This document shows, piece after piece, positions 25,955-34,528 of a DNA stretch of 64,000 nucleotides. The notes under the pieces are model-generated. The model did not search any database. It was given only the letters and a program-made list of their open reading frames with translations, and had not been told where the DNA came from. Where the stretch lies: assembly GCA_964549595.1 (NCBI GenBank), contig CAZJWK010000005.1, positions 3,968-67,967 on the forward strand. The letters run 5' to 3'. The first letter of the stretch is position 1. The number at the start of each line of letters is the position of its first letter. The position numbers and the translations under genes are program-made. This DNA is from CAZQQN01 sp964549595 (lineage in GTDB: Bacteria; Bacteroidota; Bacteroidia; CAILMK01; CAYYUA01).

Positions 25955-27430
25955 TCAGTATTTCTGGACAATAAAAGAATGGTAAAGGGTGTACGTAAAA
26001 ACACTTCCGAATCCAATCACCAACATGAGGTGGAAGGGAAATAAACCATAATCCTGGAATTGAAAAGCCAGCACTATTCCGGCAATAAAATATAAAGCTA
26101 AAAACCCTTCCAAAATAGAAACCCAATTTAGTTGAGCTTTCAGGTATTTTTTCCCCTTCCATTGATCTTTAACTGAACGTAGGTTGAATTTAGGCGTTCG
26201 TACGAAACCACTTTTTACACCTAAAAAACCCTTTATTACAGCCAACCCATTGTGTAAAGACATTCCCATTGATATACACAGGAAAAGGGGAAAAATACCG
26301 CCAAAGTCTTTAAAAGCTTTCCAGGAATTCCGGTAATTCTGCCGATACGCGTCAAAATAGACAAAACAAATGATCAAAAGACTCAATAAGAAAAATGAGG
26401 CTATTTTGAACAATTGGGGATAATAACCCTGGTTTTTGATCACTAAAGCCGGAATGCTTAATATAGCACAAACAAGAATACACACAAAAACCGAACTGTT
26501 AAAAAGATGGAAAAAAGCCTGAATTTTATAAGAAAGGGCCATCCTGGCTTTTAAGATTTTAGGGTAAAGCTTCTTGGCTGTTTCGGCAGCTCCCTTATTC
26601 CAACGGAATTGCTGGGATTTAATAGAATTTAATTCCACTGGTAATTCCGCCGGAGATTTTAAGTCCTTAAGAAATTTAAACTTCCAGTTTTTCAATTGGG
26701 CTCGGTAACTTAAATCCAGGTCTTCTGTTATGGTGTCATAATGCCAACCTCCGGCATCCTCAATGGTAGTTTTTCGCCATATACCGGCAGTTCCGTTAAA
26801 GTTTAAAAAGAAATTGCCTTTATTCCGGCCTGTTTGTTCAATCTCAAAATGGTTATCCAGTGCCAAGGCCTGAGCTTTGGTAAAAATTGAATAACCCTTG
26901 TTGAAATGTTCCCATCTAGTCTGAACCATTCCAATGTAGGGGTCTTGAAAATACGGAACAGTATTTTGTAAAAAATCAGGATTTGGAACAAAATCCGCAT
27001 CAAAAATGGCAATGAAATCCCCTTTGGCTTTTTCCAGCCCATACTGCAATGCTCCTGCCTTGTAACCCTGCCGATTTCCCCTTTGTAAATGCTTAATATC
27101 TATTCCTTTTTCCTTTAGGGATTGAACCTTTTGACTGATCAAGTCTACTGTCTCATCCGTAGAATCATCTAATACCTGTATCTCCAATGATCCCACAGGA
27201 TAATTAATTTGAGCGGCCGCTTCTATTAACCTGCTGGCCACATAATATTCATTGTAAATAGGCAATTGAACGGTCACATAAGGCCATTGGCTGGGAATAT
27301 CGGGTTTCTGTGTTTTATGGTCGTTTATTTTGTCCTTTCTGTAGTAAATCCAGAGTTGCAACTGGCTTATACAGAAAAAGAAAATGAATAACAAGGCAAA
27401 CCCGTAAATAACCAAAACAAAAAGGCTCAT
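25955..27430 (-). CDS. Processive family-2 glycosyltransferase (cellulose/glucomannan synthase-like)
   Basis: This 491-residue membrane protein has an N-terminal helix, a GT2 domain with the D, DxD, D, QxxRW motif set (LDDSTD, FDADF, TEDLDL, QQFRWNKG), and four to five C-terminal helices. The complete set marks a processive or lipid-acceptor polymerising glycosyltransferase such as BcsA/CsLA types, but the sugar is not inferable. The ATG at 27430 is chosen over an in-frame TTG at 27436. It is the middle gene of the operon, ten bases after the DPM1-like gene and coupled to the GT-C gene. With a DPM1-like donor maker and GT-C transferase the cluster looks like an envelope glycan or glycoprotein pathway. 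Confidence 0.82.
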   Translation of the reverse strand: MSLFVLVIYGFALLFIFFFCISQLQLWIYYRKDKINDHKTQKPDIPSQWPYVTVQLPIYNEYYVASRLIEAAAQINYPVGSLEIQVLDDSTDETVDLISQKVQSLKEKGIDIKHLQRGNRQGYKAGALQYGLEKAKGDFIAIFDADFVPNPDFLQNTVPYFQDPYIGMVQTRWEHFNKGYSIFTKAQALALDNHFEIEQTGRNKGNFFLNFNGTAGIWRKTTIEDAGGWHYDTITEDLDLSYRAQLKNWKFKFLKDLKSPAELPVELNSIKSQQFRWNKGAAETAKKLYPKILKARMALSYKIQAFFHLFNSSVFVCILVCAILSIPALVIKNQGYYPQLFKIASFFLLSLLIICFVYFDAYRQNYRNSWKAFKDFGGIFPLFLCISMGMSLHNGLAVIKGFLGVKSGFVRTPKFNLRSVKDQWKGKKYLKAQLNWVSILEGFLALYFIAGIVLAFQFQDYGLFPFHLMLVIGFGSVFTYTLYHSFIVQKY

Positions 27431-27445
27431 AATCAATACCCGGGT

Positions 27446-28135
27446 TTATCGGTATTTAAAAATTGTCCAAAGAATTTTATAACCTGCCATTAAAGTCCCT
27501 TTTAATGTTCCGGTAACCTTGGAAACACCAATTCTTCTGCGATAACTAACAGGTACTTCCATGCATTTCAATCCATTTTTGGCAGCCTTAACTTGCATTT
27601 CAACAGTCCAGCCAAAATCTTTGTCAGCCATTTCCAAATCTAACAATTTTTGCCACTTAATGGCTCTAAAGGGGCCTAAATCAGTAAATTCATACCCATA
27701 TAGGTATTTTAAAAGTTTTGTGGCTAACCAATTACCGAAAACCGCCTGTGGTTCCATGGACCCCTTTTCTCTCTCTCCGAGTTTCCTTGAACCGATCACC
27801 AAATCATAATCATCATCCTGAAGGGGCCTGATTAACTTTGGTAATTCCTCAGGATGGTCTGAATAATCGCCATCCAAAAAAACCACTATGGCCGGTGGCG
27901 TTTTTTTTTCCAGCAAGTATTCAATCCCTCTTAAGCAAGCCCTGCCATAGCCTTTAATGGGTTCATCAAGTACTTCAGCGCCTGCTTCCCTCGCTATAGT
28001 GGGGCTGGCATCCAAAGAACCATTATTGACCACTACTATTTCCCTTATCCATTCCCGAGGCAGGTCATTAATGACTTTACCGACAGATTTTTCCTCATTG
28101 AAGACGGGAATTATGATATCAATTGGTTGATCCAT
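27446..28135 (-). CDS. Family-2 glycosyltransferase, dolichyl-phosphate-mannose synthase-like
   Basis: The 229-residue cytoplasmic or peripheral GT2 enzyme has the start DIIIPVFNEEKSVG, FLDGDYSDHP (DxD), and the RRRIGVSKVTGTL end of the DPM1/polyprenyl-phosphate glycosyltransferase subfamily. It should charge a polyprenyl phosphate with a sugar, supplying the GT-C enzyme at 24578. There are no C-terminal membrane helices. First gene of the operon, with a strong promoter 20-48 bp upstream. Confidence 0.8.
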   Translation of the reverse strand: MDQPIDIIIPVFNEEKSVGKVINDLPREWIREIVVVNNGSLDASPTIAREAGAEVLDEPIKGYGRACLRGIEYLLEKKTPPAIVVFLDGDYSDHPEELPKLIRPLQDDDYDLVIGSRKLGEREKGSMEPQAVFGNWLATKLLKYLYGYEFTDLGPFRAIKWQKLLDLEMADKDFGWTVEMQVKAAKNGLKCMEVPVSYRRRIGVSKVTGTLKGTLMAGYKILWTIFKYR

Positions 28136-28154
28136 TAAGTGACAATCTATTGTG

Positions 28155-28183
28155 CAAAATTAAGCCTTGTCAGAATGACAAAA
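28155..28183 (-). promoter_or_regulatory. Promoter of the glycosyltransferase operon
   Basis: On the minus strand TTTTG (28183-28179), a 16-bp spacer and TAATTTTG (28162-28155) match the Bacteroidota TTTG/TAnnTTTG consensus, 20 bp before the ATG at 28135. This is one of the best promoters in the window. Confidence 0.6.
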
Positions 28184-28208
28184 GTCAACCAAAAGACATT
28201 CCCAAAAA

Positions 28209-28703
28209 TTACCCACTACGGATTCTGCCTTCAATCAACGATGTTGAGTACCCTTCTAAAAAAGGTAAAATTTCCACTTTTCCCCCATTAGCCATTACTA
28301 ATTGCCCTCCTACTACATCCTCTGGTTGATAATCCCCGCCTTTCACCAATATATCGGGTGTAATTTCCTCAATAATGTTATAAGGAGTGTCTTCCTCAAA
28401 GATCACGATAGCATCCACAAAGGTAAAAGCAGCCAAAATAAGTGCCCTCGCTCTTTGGTCCTGAATCGGTCGGTTTTCACCTTTTAACCTTTTGACGGAG
28501 TTATTACTGTTGATGCCCACGATCAGGTAATCACCTAAATCAGAAGCTTCACAAAGATAATGGACGTGCCCTAAGTGGATAAGATCAAAGCAACCATTGG
28601 TAAAGACTACTTTTTGGTTATCCGATTTCATGTCATTAATCCCGGGCACGAGTTCAGGAAGCGGATAAATTTTCTTTTTTATTTGTTCGAATTGTTTGCT
28701 CAT
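28209..28703 (-). CDS. rfaE2: D-glycero-beta-D-manno-heptose 1-phosphate adenylyltransferase-like protein (RfaE2)
   Basis: This 164-residue nucleotidyltransferase has the HxGH cytidylyl/adenylyltransferase motif in TNGCFDLIHLGHVH and the later DILVKGGDY motif of the HldE C-terminal domain. It would activate heptose 1-phosphate (or a related sugar phosphate) as ADP-heptose for lipopolysaccharide or S-layer sugars. It is standalone rather than fused to the kinase domain (RfaE1), which is not in the window. Its start overlaps the end of the flippase-like gene by 50 bp, so the two are coupled. Confidence 0.88.
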   Translation of the reverse strand: MSKQFEQIKKKIYPLPELVPGINDMKSDNQKVVFTNGCFDLIHLGHVHYLCEASDLGDYLIVGINSNNSVKRLKGENRPIQDQRARALILAAFTFVDAIVIFEEDTPYNIIEEITPDILVKGGDYQPEDVVGGQLVMANGGKVEILPFLEGYSTSLIEGRIRSG

Positions 28704-29706
28704 TTAAAGCAGCATTTTTCCGTTTGATGAAGGCAACGAAAATTAAAAAAGCCAGGGCACCAAACACTAAGAAAGTAAAAAACTGGGAACCATGAACTAA
28801 TGTGGCATAAGTCAAACCATCGGACACAGGTAAATTGTAAAGTTTAAGGCCTTCCTTTACTGCCCAGTGATACGTTCCAATGCCCCCTTGCACAGGCATT
28901 ATAAATCCTAAACTACCCACAGAAAAAGCCGTAAGACTGGCTTGAATCCCCAGATGCGAGGTAGAATCAAGGGCAAAGAACACTACGTAAGTCATGGCCC
29001 AATACATTACCCAAATAAAAACGGTATGCCCTAAAAATAAACCGTTATTTTCCATTGACCGGATGGTTTTCAGGCCTGATATAAATTCCTTAACCAATGC
29101 CCTTAGCTTCGCAATAACCGGATTCTCTCGATATCGCTTCCTAAAAAACTGGATCAGAAAAATCAACAAAGCCAATGTAAGAATGCCCCCGATGATGATT
29201 TTGAAATCCGCAATTTGCTGAATTTGGCTCTTTAAATAAGGGTGAATTTTGTCCAGATAAAACCCTCTTAGCCGATTAAATTCTAAAATAACAGTTACCA
29301 CTACGATACTTAAAAGGGTAATGAAATCAAAAACGCGTTCAACAAAAACGGTTCCTACCAGCCGGTTGAAAGGCACCTTGTCTGTCCGGTTCAAAACCAC
29401 GCAACGGGAAATTTCTCCCATCCTTGGCACAGCAAGATTAGCCAAATAGCCGATCATGACGGCTATAAAGCTATTAAAACCCTTTACGCGATATCCGAGC
29501 GGTTTGATAAGCAAAGTCCACCGGAGGCCTCGACTCACGTGGCTGAGCATCATCAAAAACAAGGAAAAGCCCACCCAGAAATAATTTGCATTTTTAAATC
29601 CTTCTATGATTTTTTCTTGATCCTGGTTTCTAAATGCCAACCAAAGCAAAAAAATGCCTAAGGCCAGAAAAAAAACATATTGGAAAATGGTCAGCAGGCG
29701 TTTCAA
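28654..29706 (-). CDS. LPG_synthase_TM/flippase-like integral membrane protein (UPF0104)
   Basis: The 350-residue protein has seven to eight predicted helices and the UPF0104 signatures SRGLRWTLLIKPLG and VPRMGEISRCVVL with later GIGTYHWAV. Family members are lysyl-phosphatidylglycerol synthase membrane domains or YbhN-like flippases; none of the catalytic MprF C-terminal domain is present, so a lipid-transport role is more likely than aminoacyl transfer. It starts with TTG at 29706, 12 bp after the panD stop, and overlaps rfaE2. The panD-flippase-rfaE2 order recurs in Cytophagales (recollection). Confidence 0.78.
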   Translation of the reverse strand: MKRLLTIFQYVFFLALGIFLLWLAFRNQDQEKIIEGFKNANYFWVGFSLFLMMLSHVSRGLRWTLLIKPLGYRVKGFNSFIAVMIGYLANLAVPRMGEISRCVVLNRTDKVPFNRLVGTVFVERVFDFITLLSIVVVTVILEFNRLRGFYLDKIHPYLKSQIQQIADFKIIIGGILTLALLIFLIQFFRKRYRENPVIAKLRALVKEFISGLKTIRSMENNGLFLGHTVFIWVMYWAMTYVVFFALDSTSHLGIQASLTAFSVGSLGFIMPVQGGIGTYHWAVKEGLKLYNLPVSDGLTYATLVHGSQFFTFLVFGALAFLIFVAFIKRKNAALNEQTIRTNKKENLSAS

Positions 29707-29718
29707 ACCAGATTGGGT

Positions 29719-30060
29719 TTAAATTTTGTTATTTTCCGGGAAAATGATGGTCGGTTGAAAAGTTTTGGCTTCTTCAAAATCCATCTGGGCGTAGGAAACC
29801 ACGATTATGATATCGCCTATTTGGGCTCTACGGGCAGCAGGCCCGTTTAAACAAACCTGCCCTTTGGCTCTCTCACCCTTAATCACATAAGTATCAAAAC
29901 GTTCCCCATTATTGATGTTTAAGATTTGAACCTTTTCATTTTCAATGATATTGGAAGCCTCCATCAAGGCTTCGTCAATGCTTATACTTCCAATGTAATT
30001 CAAATCGGCCTCTGTTACCTCTACACGGTGAATTTTGGATTTAAGTACTTCAATAAACAT
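29719..30060 (-). CDS. panD: Aspartate 1-decarboxylase
   Basis: This 113-residue enzyme decarboxylates L-aspartate to beta-alanine for pantothenate synthesis. It self-cleaves between Gly24 and Ser25 (NYIGSISI), leaving a pyruvoyl group. The conserved NGERFDTYVIKG and NGPAARRAQIGD segments are present. Length is standard for PanD. Its product feeds panC, the next gene upstream on the same strand (125 bp away), so together they supply pantothenate. Confidence 0.95.
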   Translation of the reverse strand: MFIEVLKSKIHRVEVTEADLNYIGSISIDEALMEASNIIENEKVQILNINNGERFDTYVIKGERAKGQVCLNGPAARRAQIGDIIIVVSYAQMDFEEAKTFQPTIIFPENNKI

Positions 30061-30132
30061 AGGCTAAACCATTATGGCCCATTTAAAATCCTAAAGACTA
30101 TAAAGACTAAATGATTGGCGTTTTTCCAAGGG

Positions 30133-30140
30133 CAAAATTA
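30133..30140 (-). promoter_or_regulatory. -7 element TAATTTTG upstream of panD
   Basis: Minus-strand TAATTTTG, an exact TAnnTTTG match, 73 bp before the panD ATG at 30060. It suggests panD-flippase-rfaE2 can be transcribed apart from panC. Confidence 0.4.
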
Positions 30141-30184
30141 GGAAAATCCCAATTCTCCATACCCCCCAATAAATCATTAAAAGC

Positions 30185-31054
30185 TTAAGTTCCCTTTTGG
30201 ATTAACAAATTATCTATGAGTCTTATTTTACCCATGCTTAAAGCGGTGCAGATAACCACGTTCTCATTGCCATTCCCCTTTTCATTGATCGGATAAAAGG
30301 TCAAAGCATCCCTAATTTCAAAATATTCCACGTTATCAATCAATTTTTGTTTTTCCAGCTTTCTGAAGGCTTCTTCCTTAATGAACGTAACGGAGTAAGC
30401 ATTTAATAACTTTTCCCTTGCCCATTGAAGGGTTTGGTAAATTACCGGGGCTGCCGTTCTTTGTTCGGTAGTTAGCAAAACATTCCTGGAACTAATCGCT
30501 AAACCATCAGGCTCCCTTGTTATAGGTACCGGCACAATGTTAATGGCAAAGCTGAAATCCCGAACCAGTTTTTTGATGATAAGCAATTGCTGATAATCCT
30601 TCTGCCCAAAATAAGCCCTGTCCGGTTGAACAACATCAAACAATTTTTTCACAATGGTCGCCACACCCTGAAAATGGCCGGGCCGGAACCGGCCTTCTAA
30701 TACACGGCCTAAAAAACCGGGATCAAAACCATGTAACTGTTCAGGACCTTCAGGATACATTTCTTGGTCACCGGGCATAAAAAGGATATCGCAATCATGC
30801 GCTTTTAACTTTTCAATATCCTGATCCCGGGTCCTTGGGTAATTACGGTAATCATCGGGGTCGTCAAATTGGGTAGGATTTACATATATACTGACCACCA
30901 GAAGTGCATTTTCTTTTCTGGCTTTCCGTATCAAATTCAAATGGCCTTCGTGAAGAGCACCCATTGTAGGCACAAAGCCAATTCGCTTACCTTTCTCCCG
31001 GGCTTTCCTTATTTGGTCTGATAGTTGATCAGTTTTTTTAAAAATTTGAACCAT
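30185..31054 (-). CDS. panC: Pantoate--beta-alanine ligase
   Basis: PanC (289 residues) joins pantoate and beta-alanine with ATP via a pantoyl-adenylate. It shows the HxGH-like MGALHEGHLN at residue about 35, the YFGQKDYQQL motif, and the ISSRN(V) motif. The ATG at 31054 fits the family; an upstream TTG at 31066 adds four residues only. It is divergent from the glycogen-synthase-like gene with 160 bp between and upstream of panD. Confidence 0.94.
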   Translation of the reverse strand: MVQIFKKTDQLSDQIRKAREKGKRIGFVPTMGALHEGHLNLIRKARKENALLVVSIYVNPTQFDDPDDYRNYPRTRDQDIEKLKAHDCDILFMPGDQEMYPEGPEQLHGFDPGFLGRVLEGRFRPGHFQGVATIVKKLFDVVQPDRAYFGQKDYQQLLIIKKLVRDFSFAINIVPVPITREPDGLAISSRNVLLTTEQRTAAPVIYQTLQWAREKLLNAYSVTFIKEEAFRKLEKQKLIDNVEYFEIRDALTFYPINEKGNGNENVVICTALSMGKIRLIDNLLIQKGT

Positions 31055-31163
31055 AGTGTTCTTCAAAGCCTGTTTTTAACATCCCTTTGCATAAATATCA
31101 CTCTGCCACCTTTTGACCAGCATTTCGTTCAAGCCCAGCCTTTTTAAAAAAGCCCGATTTTAC

Positions 31164-31171
31164 TAATTTTG
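31164..31171 (+). promoter_or_regulatory. -7 element TAATTTTG for the GlgA-like gene
   Basis: Plus-strand TAATTTTG, exact match, 44 bp upstream of ATG 31215. A T-rich TTTTT is 18 bp further upstream as a degenerate -33. Confidence 0.45.
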
Positions 31172-31214
31172 TAAGCCTTTTTAGAACTACTTTATCACAA
31201 AATTTTTCAATAAA

Positions 31215-32027
31215 ATGGCCAATACCAAAATCCTAACCATAACCAACGAAATGGACCCCTACGTGGAATTGACACACCAATCCACCTTTGCAAGGGCTAT
31301 TCCACAAAAAATGCAGGAGCAGGGTATGGAGGTTCGTTGTTTCATGCCTCGTTTCGGCAAAATTAACGAAAGAAAACACCGGTTGCATGAAGTCATTAGA
31401 CTATCCGGCATTAACGTACCGGTCGGGGAATTTGACAATCCAATGATCATTAAAGTGGCCTCCTTACCAGCTGCAAAAATGCAGGTCTATTTTGTGGATA
31501 ACGAAGATTTTTTTCAAAGAAAAGCTTTTTTTTACGATGAAAACGGGCAATTCTTTGAAGACAATGATGAAAGAACCATTTTCTTTAATAAAGGAGCCAT
31601 AGAGATTTTACTGAAATTGGGATGGATGCCTGATATCATTCATTGCCATGGTTGGATGACCGGCTTGATACCCTTGTATGCAAGAACCGTTTACAAAAAT
31701 GAACCTGTTTTCAGGCAGGGAAAAATTGTATACACTGCCTATGAAGATAATATCCAGGAAAACCTCGGGGAAAACTTTGTCAAGAAAACCCATTTAAAGA
31801 AAAACGCGGAATTGGTTAAGGATAAACTGACAGACCCGAGGCCAACGGACATTCAAAAAGTCGGTGCTGAATATGCTGATGCAGTAACCTATGGGAGTGA
31901 ACAAGTGCCCGAGGAATTGAAGTCATTTATTTATGGCCTTGATAAACCCAAACTGGATTATTTAAACCCTGAATCAGACCAATTCTCCGAAGAATACGTT
32001 AAGCTTTTTGAAAACTTACTTGATTAA
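31215..32027 (+). CDS. Glycogen/starch-synthase N-terminal-domain protein
   Basis: This 270-residue protein corresponds only to the N-terminal Rossmann domain of GT5 glycogen synthase. Recognisable are the start ILTITNEMDPYVELTH, VYFVDNEDFFQRKAFF, and the IIHCHGWMTGL motif. The canonical K-x-G-G-L loop is replaced by YVELTHQSTFARA, so the ADP-glucose site is altered, and the whole C-terminal GT-B domain is missing. The gene ends on its own stop and is intact at both ends, so it is a family of N-domain-only proteins known in Bacteroidota, not a fragment. It might bind a glucan or nucleotide sugar; catalysis is doubtful. It precedes the DUF4270 gene by 7 bp and is probably cotranscribed with it. 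Confidence 0.8.
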   Translation: MANTKILTITNEMDPYVELTHQSTFARAIPQKMQEQGMEVRCFMPRFGKINERKHRLHEVIRLSGINVPVGEFDNPMIIKVASLPAAKMQVYFVDNEDFFQRKAFFYDENGQFFEDNDERTIFFNKGAIEILLKLGWMPDIIHCHGWMTGLIPLYARTVYKNEPVFRQGKIVYTAYEDNIQENLGENFVKKTHLKKNAELVKDKLTDPRPTDIQKVGAEYADAVTYGSEQVPEELKSFIYGLDKPKLDYLNPESDQFSEEYVKLFENLLD

Positions 32028-32034
32028 TTCTTTT

Positions 32035-33342
32035 ATGACAAATTTATTCGAATCATTGTATCCCGCTTTTAAGCCCATCATTAGTCGAAAAATTTTTTTC
32101 AGCGCCATTTTTTTGTTAGCCATTCTCATTTCTTGTCAAGATGAACAGAAACTATCCGACCCGCCGCCGGGAAAATCCACAGATTCGGGAAATGGTCCGG
32201 TTAAAACTTTAAAGGTGGACAGTATTCAGGTAAAAACTCAAAAAGCTCAAAGCGTCAGGACAGATAATCTGTCCCGGAATTTAATCGGAACCTATTATGA
32301 TAGCGTTTTTGGGCAGGTCCAGAGCCAATTATTTTTTGATTTTCACTTACCCTTTGAAGGGCTTTCGGATAAATTTGTCAATGACCGGGCTAACAATATA
32401 GATTCCGCAATCCTTTCAATTCCGTATGATGAAAACAATGACCATTTAGGCAACCTTAACACCCCGCAAACCATTGAGTTTTATGAATTACAAGAAAAGT
32501 TGAATCCGGACAAAGACTATCTCTCAGATGCCAATTTGAGTTATGATGGTAGCAAGGTATTTGCCGAAAAAAGCGGCCCGTTCAAAATAAATCAGAGAGC
32601 TCACTTCAAGGTTAAACTCAAAGGGGCTTTTGTCAATAAATTTGAAAATGCTTCTTCTGAGAATTTTAAAAATAATGAAAAATTAAAGGCCTTTTTCAAG
32701 GGTTTAGCTGCAATTCCTCAAGACAACTTTCAAAGTAATGAAAAAGGGGCTATAACTTATTGGCAACTTAAGAAAGGCGCAAGAATAGTATTTTATCATC
32801 ACAACGATTTAACAGATACCTTAGTCGTGAATGACAATTCCACCAGTGTGGGCACCTATTCCCTTGACCATTCCAATGCCATTGCCAGTGCTAAGCCCAA
32901 TCCTGATTATGGATTTATTCAACCAATGGGAGGTTTCAAATTGCTTTTGCAATTGCCGGGTTCCTTGAAAACCATTCCCGAAGAAAACCGGGTTAAGGTT
33001 CATAAAGCTACTTTTACTTTGCCCCTTAGTAAAAAATACCACCCGAAAGTGGTTCAGCCCATTGGAACCCTTTTCATGTTCAATGAAGATCAGGGGGCAA
33101 TAAAGTTTCTGGACACGGCGAATTACCGTTCTAAAAAAGTAGAATACCGATTCAACAACCCCACTTATTTGCAAAGGTTATTGAATGCCTACTATGACCA
33201 ACAAACCCCAAACTTGTCCGGGTTAACAGTCCAAATCCCAAACAATTTGCCTGTAACGGCAAATCCTTTACTCATTCCCAAAGCGAACAAGATGGGAGGA
33301 AAGGGTGTTAGAATGACGTTGACTTATTCAAAAGTCAGATAA
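32035..33342 (+). CDS. DUF4270 lipoprotein
   Basis: The 435-residue lipoprotein has a signal peptide with lipobox ILISC and an acceptor Cys near residue 36, then a low-complexity charged linker and a large beta-rich domain with IDSAILSIPYD, the GLSGLTVQIPN-like late strand and FKINQRAHFKVKL segments. It matches the Bacteroidota DUF4270 family, located on the outer face of the envelope. Function is unknown, possibly carbohydrate- or T9SS-related. The ATG at 32035 is used; the TTG at 32008 would overlap the previous gene. It is followed two bases later by aroF. Confidence 0.75.
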   Translation: MTNLFESLYPAFKPIISRKIFFSAIFLLAILISCQDEQKLSDPPPGKSTDSGNGPVKTLKVDSIQVKTQKAQSVRTDNLSRNLIGTYYDSVFGQVQSQLFFDFHLPFEGLSDKFVNDRANNIDSAILSIPYDENNDHLGNLNTPQTIEFYELQEKLNPDKDYLSDANLSYDGSKVFAEKSGPFKINQRAHFKVKLKGAFVNKFENASSENFKNNEKLKAFFKGLAAIPQDNFQSNEKGAITYWQLKKGARIVFYHHNDLTDTLVVNDNSTSVGTYSLDHSNAIASAKPNPDYGFIQPMGGFKLLLQLPGSLKTIPEENRVKVHKATFTLPLSKKYHPKVVQPIGTLFMFNEDQGAIKFLDTANYRSKKVEYRFNNPTYLQRLLNAYYDQQTPNLSGLTVQIPNNLPVTANPLLIPKANKMGGKGVRMTLTYSKVR

Positions 33343-33344
33343 CC

Positions 33345-34391
33345 GTGATCATTACTTTAAAAAATACCATTCAAAAAACCCAGATAGACGAAATCAAACG
33401 GGTTTTACAAATCAATGGGTTATCCTTTACCCAAACCCGCTTTCGGGATCAACAAACCCTGGTGGTTCCTATTGAAAGTGATTCTGCTGGTTTAACCGCT
33501 TATCTGACCTCAATGGCAGGAGTTCATGACGTTTACCAACCGGAAAAACCTTATCAGTTAGTAAGCCGGGAATTTGGTAAAACCCCTTCCCAATTCCCAA
33601 TAAAAAAGGATACCATTGGAAAAGAAAGCTTTAATTTAATAGCGGGGCCTTGCTCCATAGAATCCCGTTCCCAGATTATGGAAACAGCCCACTTTTTAAG
33701 TGAATTAGGGATAAAATTCCTTCGGGGTGGTGCCTATAAGCCCCGGACTTCACCCTATACTTTTCAGGGCTTGGGTTTAGAGGGGCTGGAATATATTCGG
33801 GAAGCCGCTGACCATTACGGCATGGCTGTTGTTACCGAATTGTTGGATTACCACTTAATTGATGAAGTGGCTCCTTTTGCTGATATCTTACAGGTAGGGT
33901 CACGGAATATGTTTAATTACTATTTGTTAAAAAAATTGGGTGAACAATCCAAACCTGTATTGCTAAAAAGGGGTATGTTTGCTAAAATCGAAGAATGGTT
34001 ATTAGCGGCTGAATATATCCTCTTAAACGGCAATGAAAAGGTTATCCTTTGCGAACGGGGATTAAGGACATTTGATCCGGCAGTAAGAAATCAAATGGAC
34101 ATTTCCGCAATCCCCCTTGCTAAAGAATTGAGTCATCTTCCTGTTTGGGCCGATCCCAGCCAGGGCACAGGGTTAAGAAGTTTGGTAAAACCGCTTTCTT
34201 TGGCGGCTGTTGCTGCCGGTGTGGATGGCTTAATCATTGAAGTACACCCAGATCCCGATCAAGCATTATCGGATGGGAGTCAATCACTTAACTTCAATGA
34301 TTATCGGGATTTGCTTAAAAACCTCCAACCGCTCGCTTATAATCTCCGTAAAAATTTATACCTTAGCGAAGCAAACAAGGATTTTGCTTAG
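33345..34391 (+). CDS. aroF: 3-deoxy-7-phosphoheptulonate synthase (DAHP synthase)
   Basis: The 348-residue enzyme joins phosphoenolpyruvate and erythrose-4-phosphate, the first step of the shikimate pathway. It has an N-terminal ferredoxin-like regulatory domain (residues 1-85) and the class I-beta TIM-barrel: LIAGPCSIES, LRGGAYKPRTSPY, VGSRNMFN and WADPSQGTG. The N-terminal domain gives feedback control in homologues. It starts at GTG 33345, two bases after the DUF4270 stop, so it is cotranscribed with the GlgA-like and DUF4270 genes. Confidence 0.92.
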   Translation: MIITLKNTIQKTQIDEIKRVLQINGLSFTQTRFRDQQTLVVPIESDSAGLTAYLTSMAGVHDVYQPEKPYQLVSREFGKTPSQFPIKKDTIGKESFNLIAGPCSIESRSQIMETAHFLSELGIKFLRGGAYKPRTSPYTFQGLGLEGLEYIREAADHYGMAVVTELLDYHLIDEVAPFADILQVGSRNMFNYYLLKKLGEQSKPVLLKRGMFAKIEEWLLAAEYILLNGNEKVILCERGLRTFDPAVRNQMDISAIPLAKELSHLPVWADPSQGTGLRSLVKPLSLAAVAAGVDGLIIEVHPDPDQALSDGSQSLNFNDYRDLLKNLQPLAYNLRKNLYLSEANKDFA

Positions 34392-34444
34392 CAATCTGAT
34401 TAATTTTCAGGAGGTACTGTGAAGTCCTTGAATCAAGTTTTAGG

Positions 34445-34469
34445 AATGGCTATATGTTATAACGCCATT
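34445..34469 (+). repeat. Imperfect hairpin between aroF and glmS
   Basis: AATGGC (34445-34450) pairs with GCCATT (34464-34469), with an inner TATA/TATA pairing. It overlaps the putative -33 (TTTG, 34468-34471) of glmS, so it could be a weak terminator without a T-tract or an operator. Only the symmetry is directly seen. Confidence 0.3.
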
Positions 34470-34493
34470 TGGCTTAATTATTACACCTTTTTA

Positions 34494-34501
34494 TATCTTA
34501 G
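34494..34501 (+). promoter_or_regulatory. -7 element TATCTTAG, possible glmS promoter
   Basis: TATCTTAG has one mismatch to TAnnTTTG, 22 bp after TTTG at 34468-34471, and lies 27 bp upstream of the glmS ATG at 34529. Confidence 0.35.
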
Positions 34502-34528
34502 CAGCAAACTAAAAAAATAAAGAATGCT

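Noticed and set aside
34392..34528. glmS ribozyme-type riboswitch upstream of glmS
   Set aside because: Leader is only 137 bp, with one weak hairpin and nothing resembling the ribozyme core.
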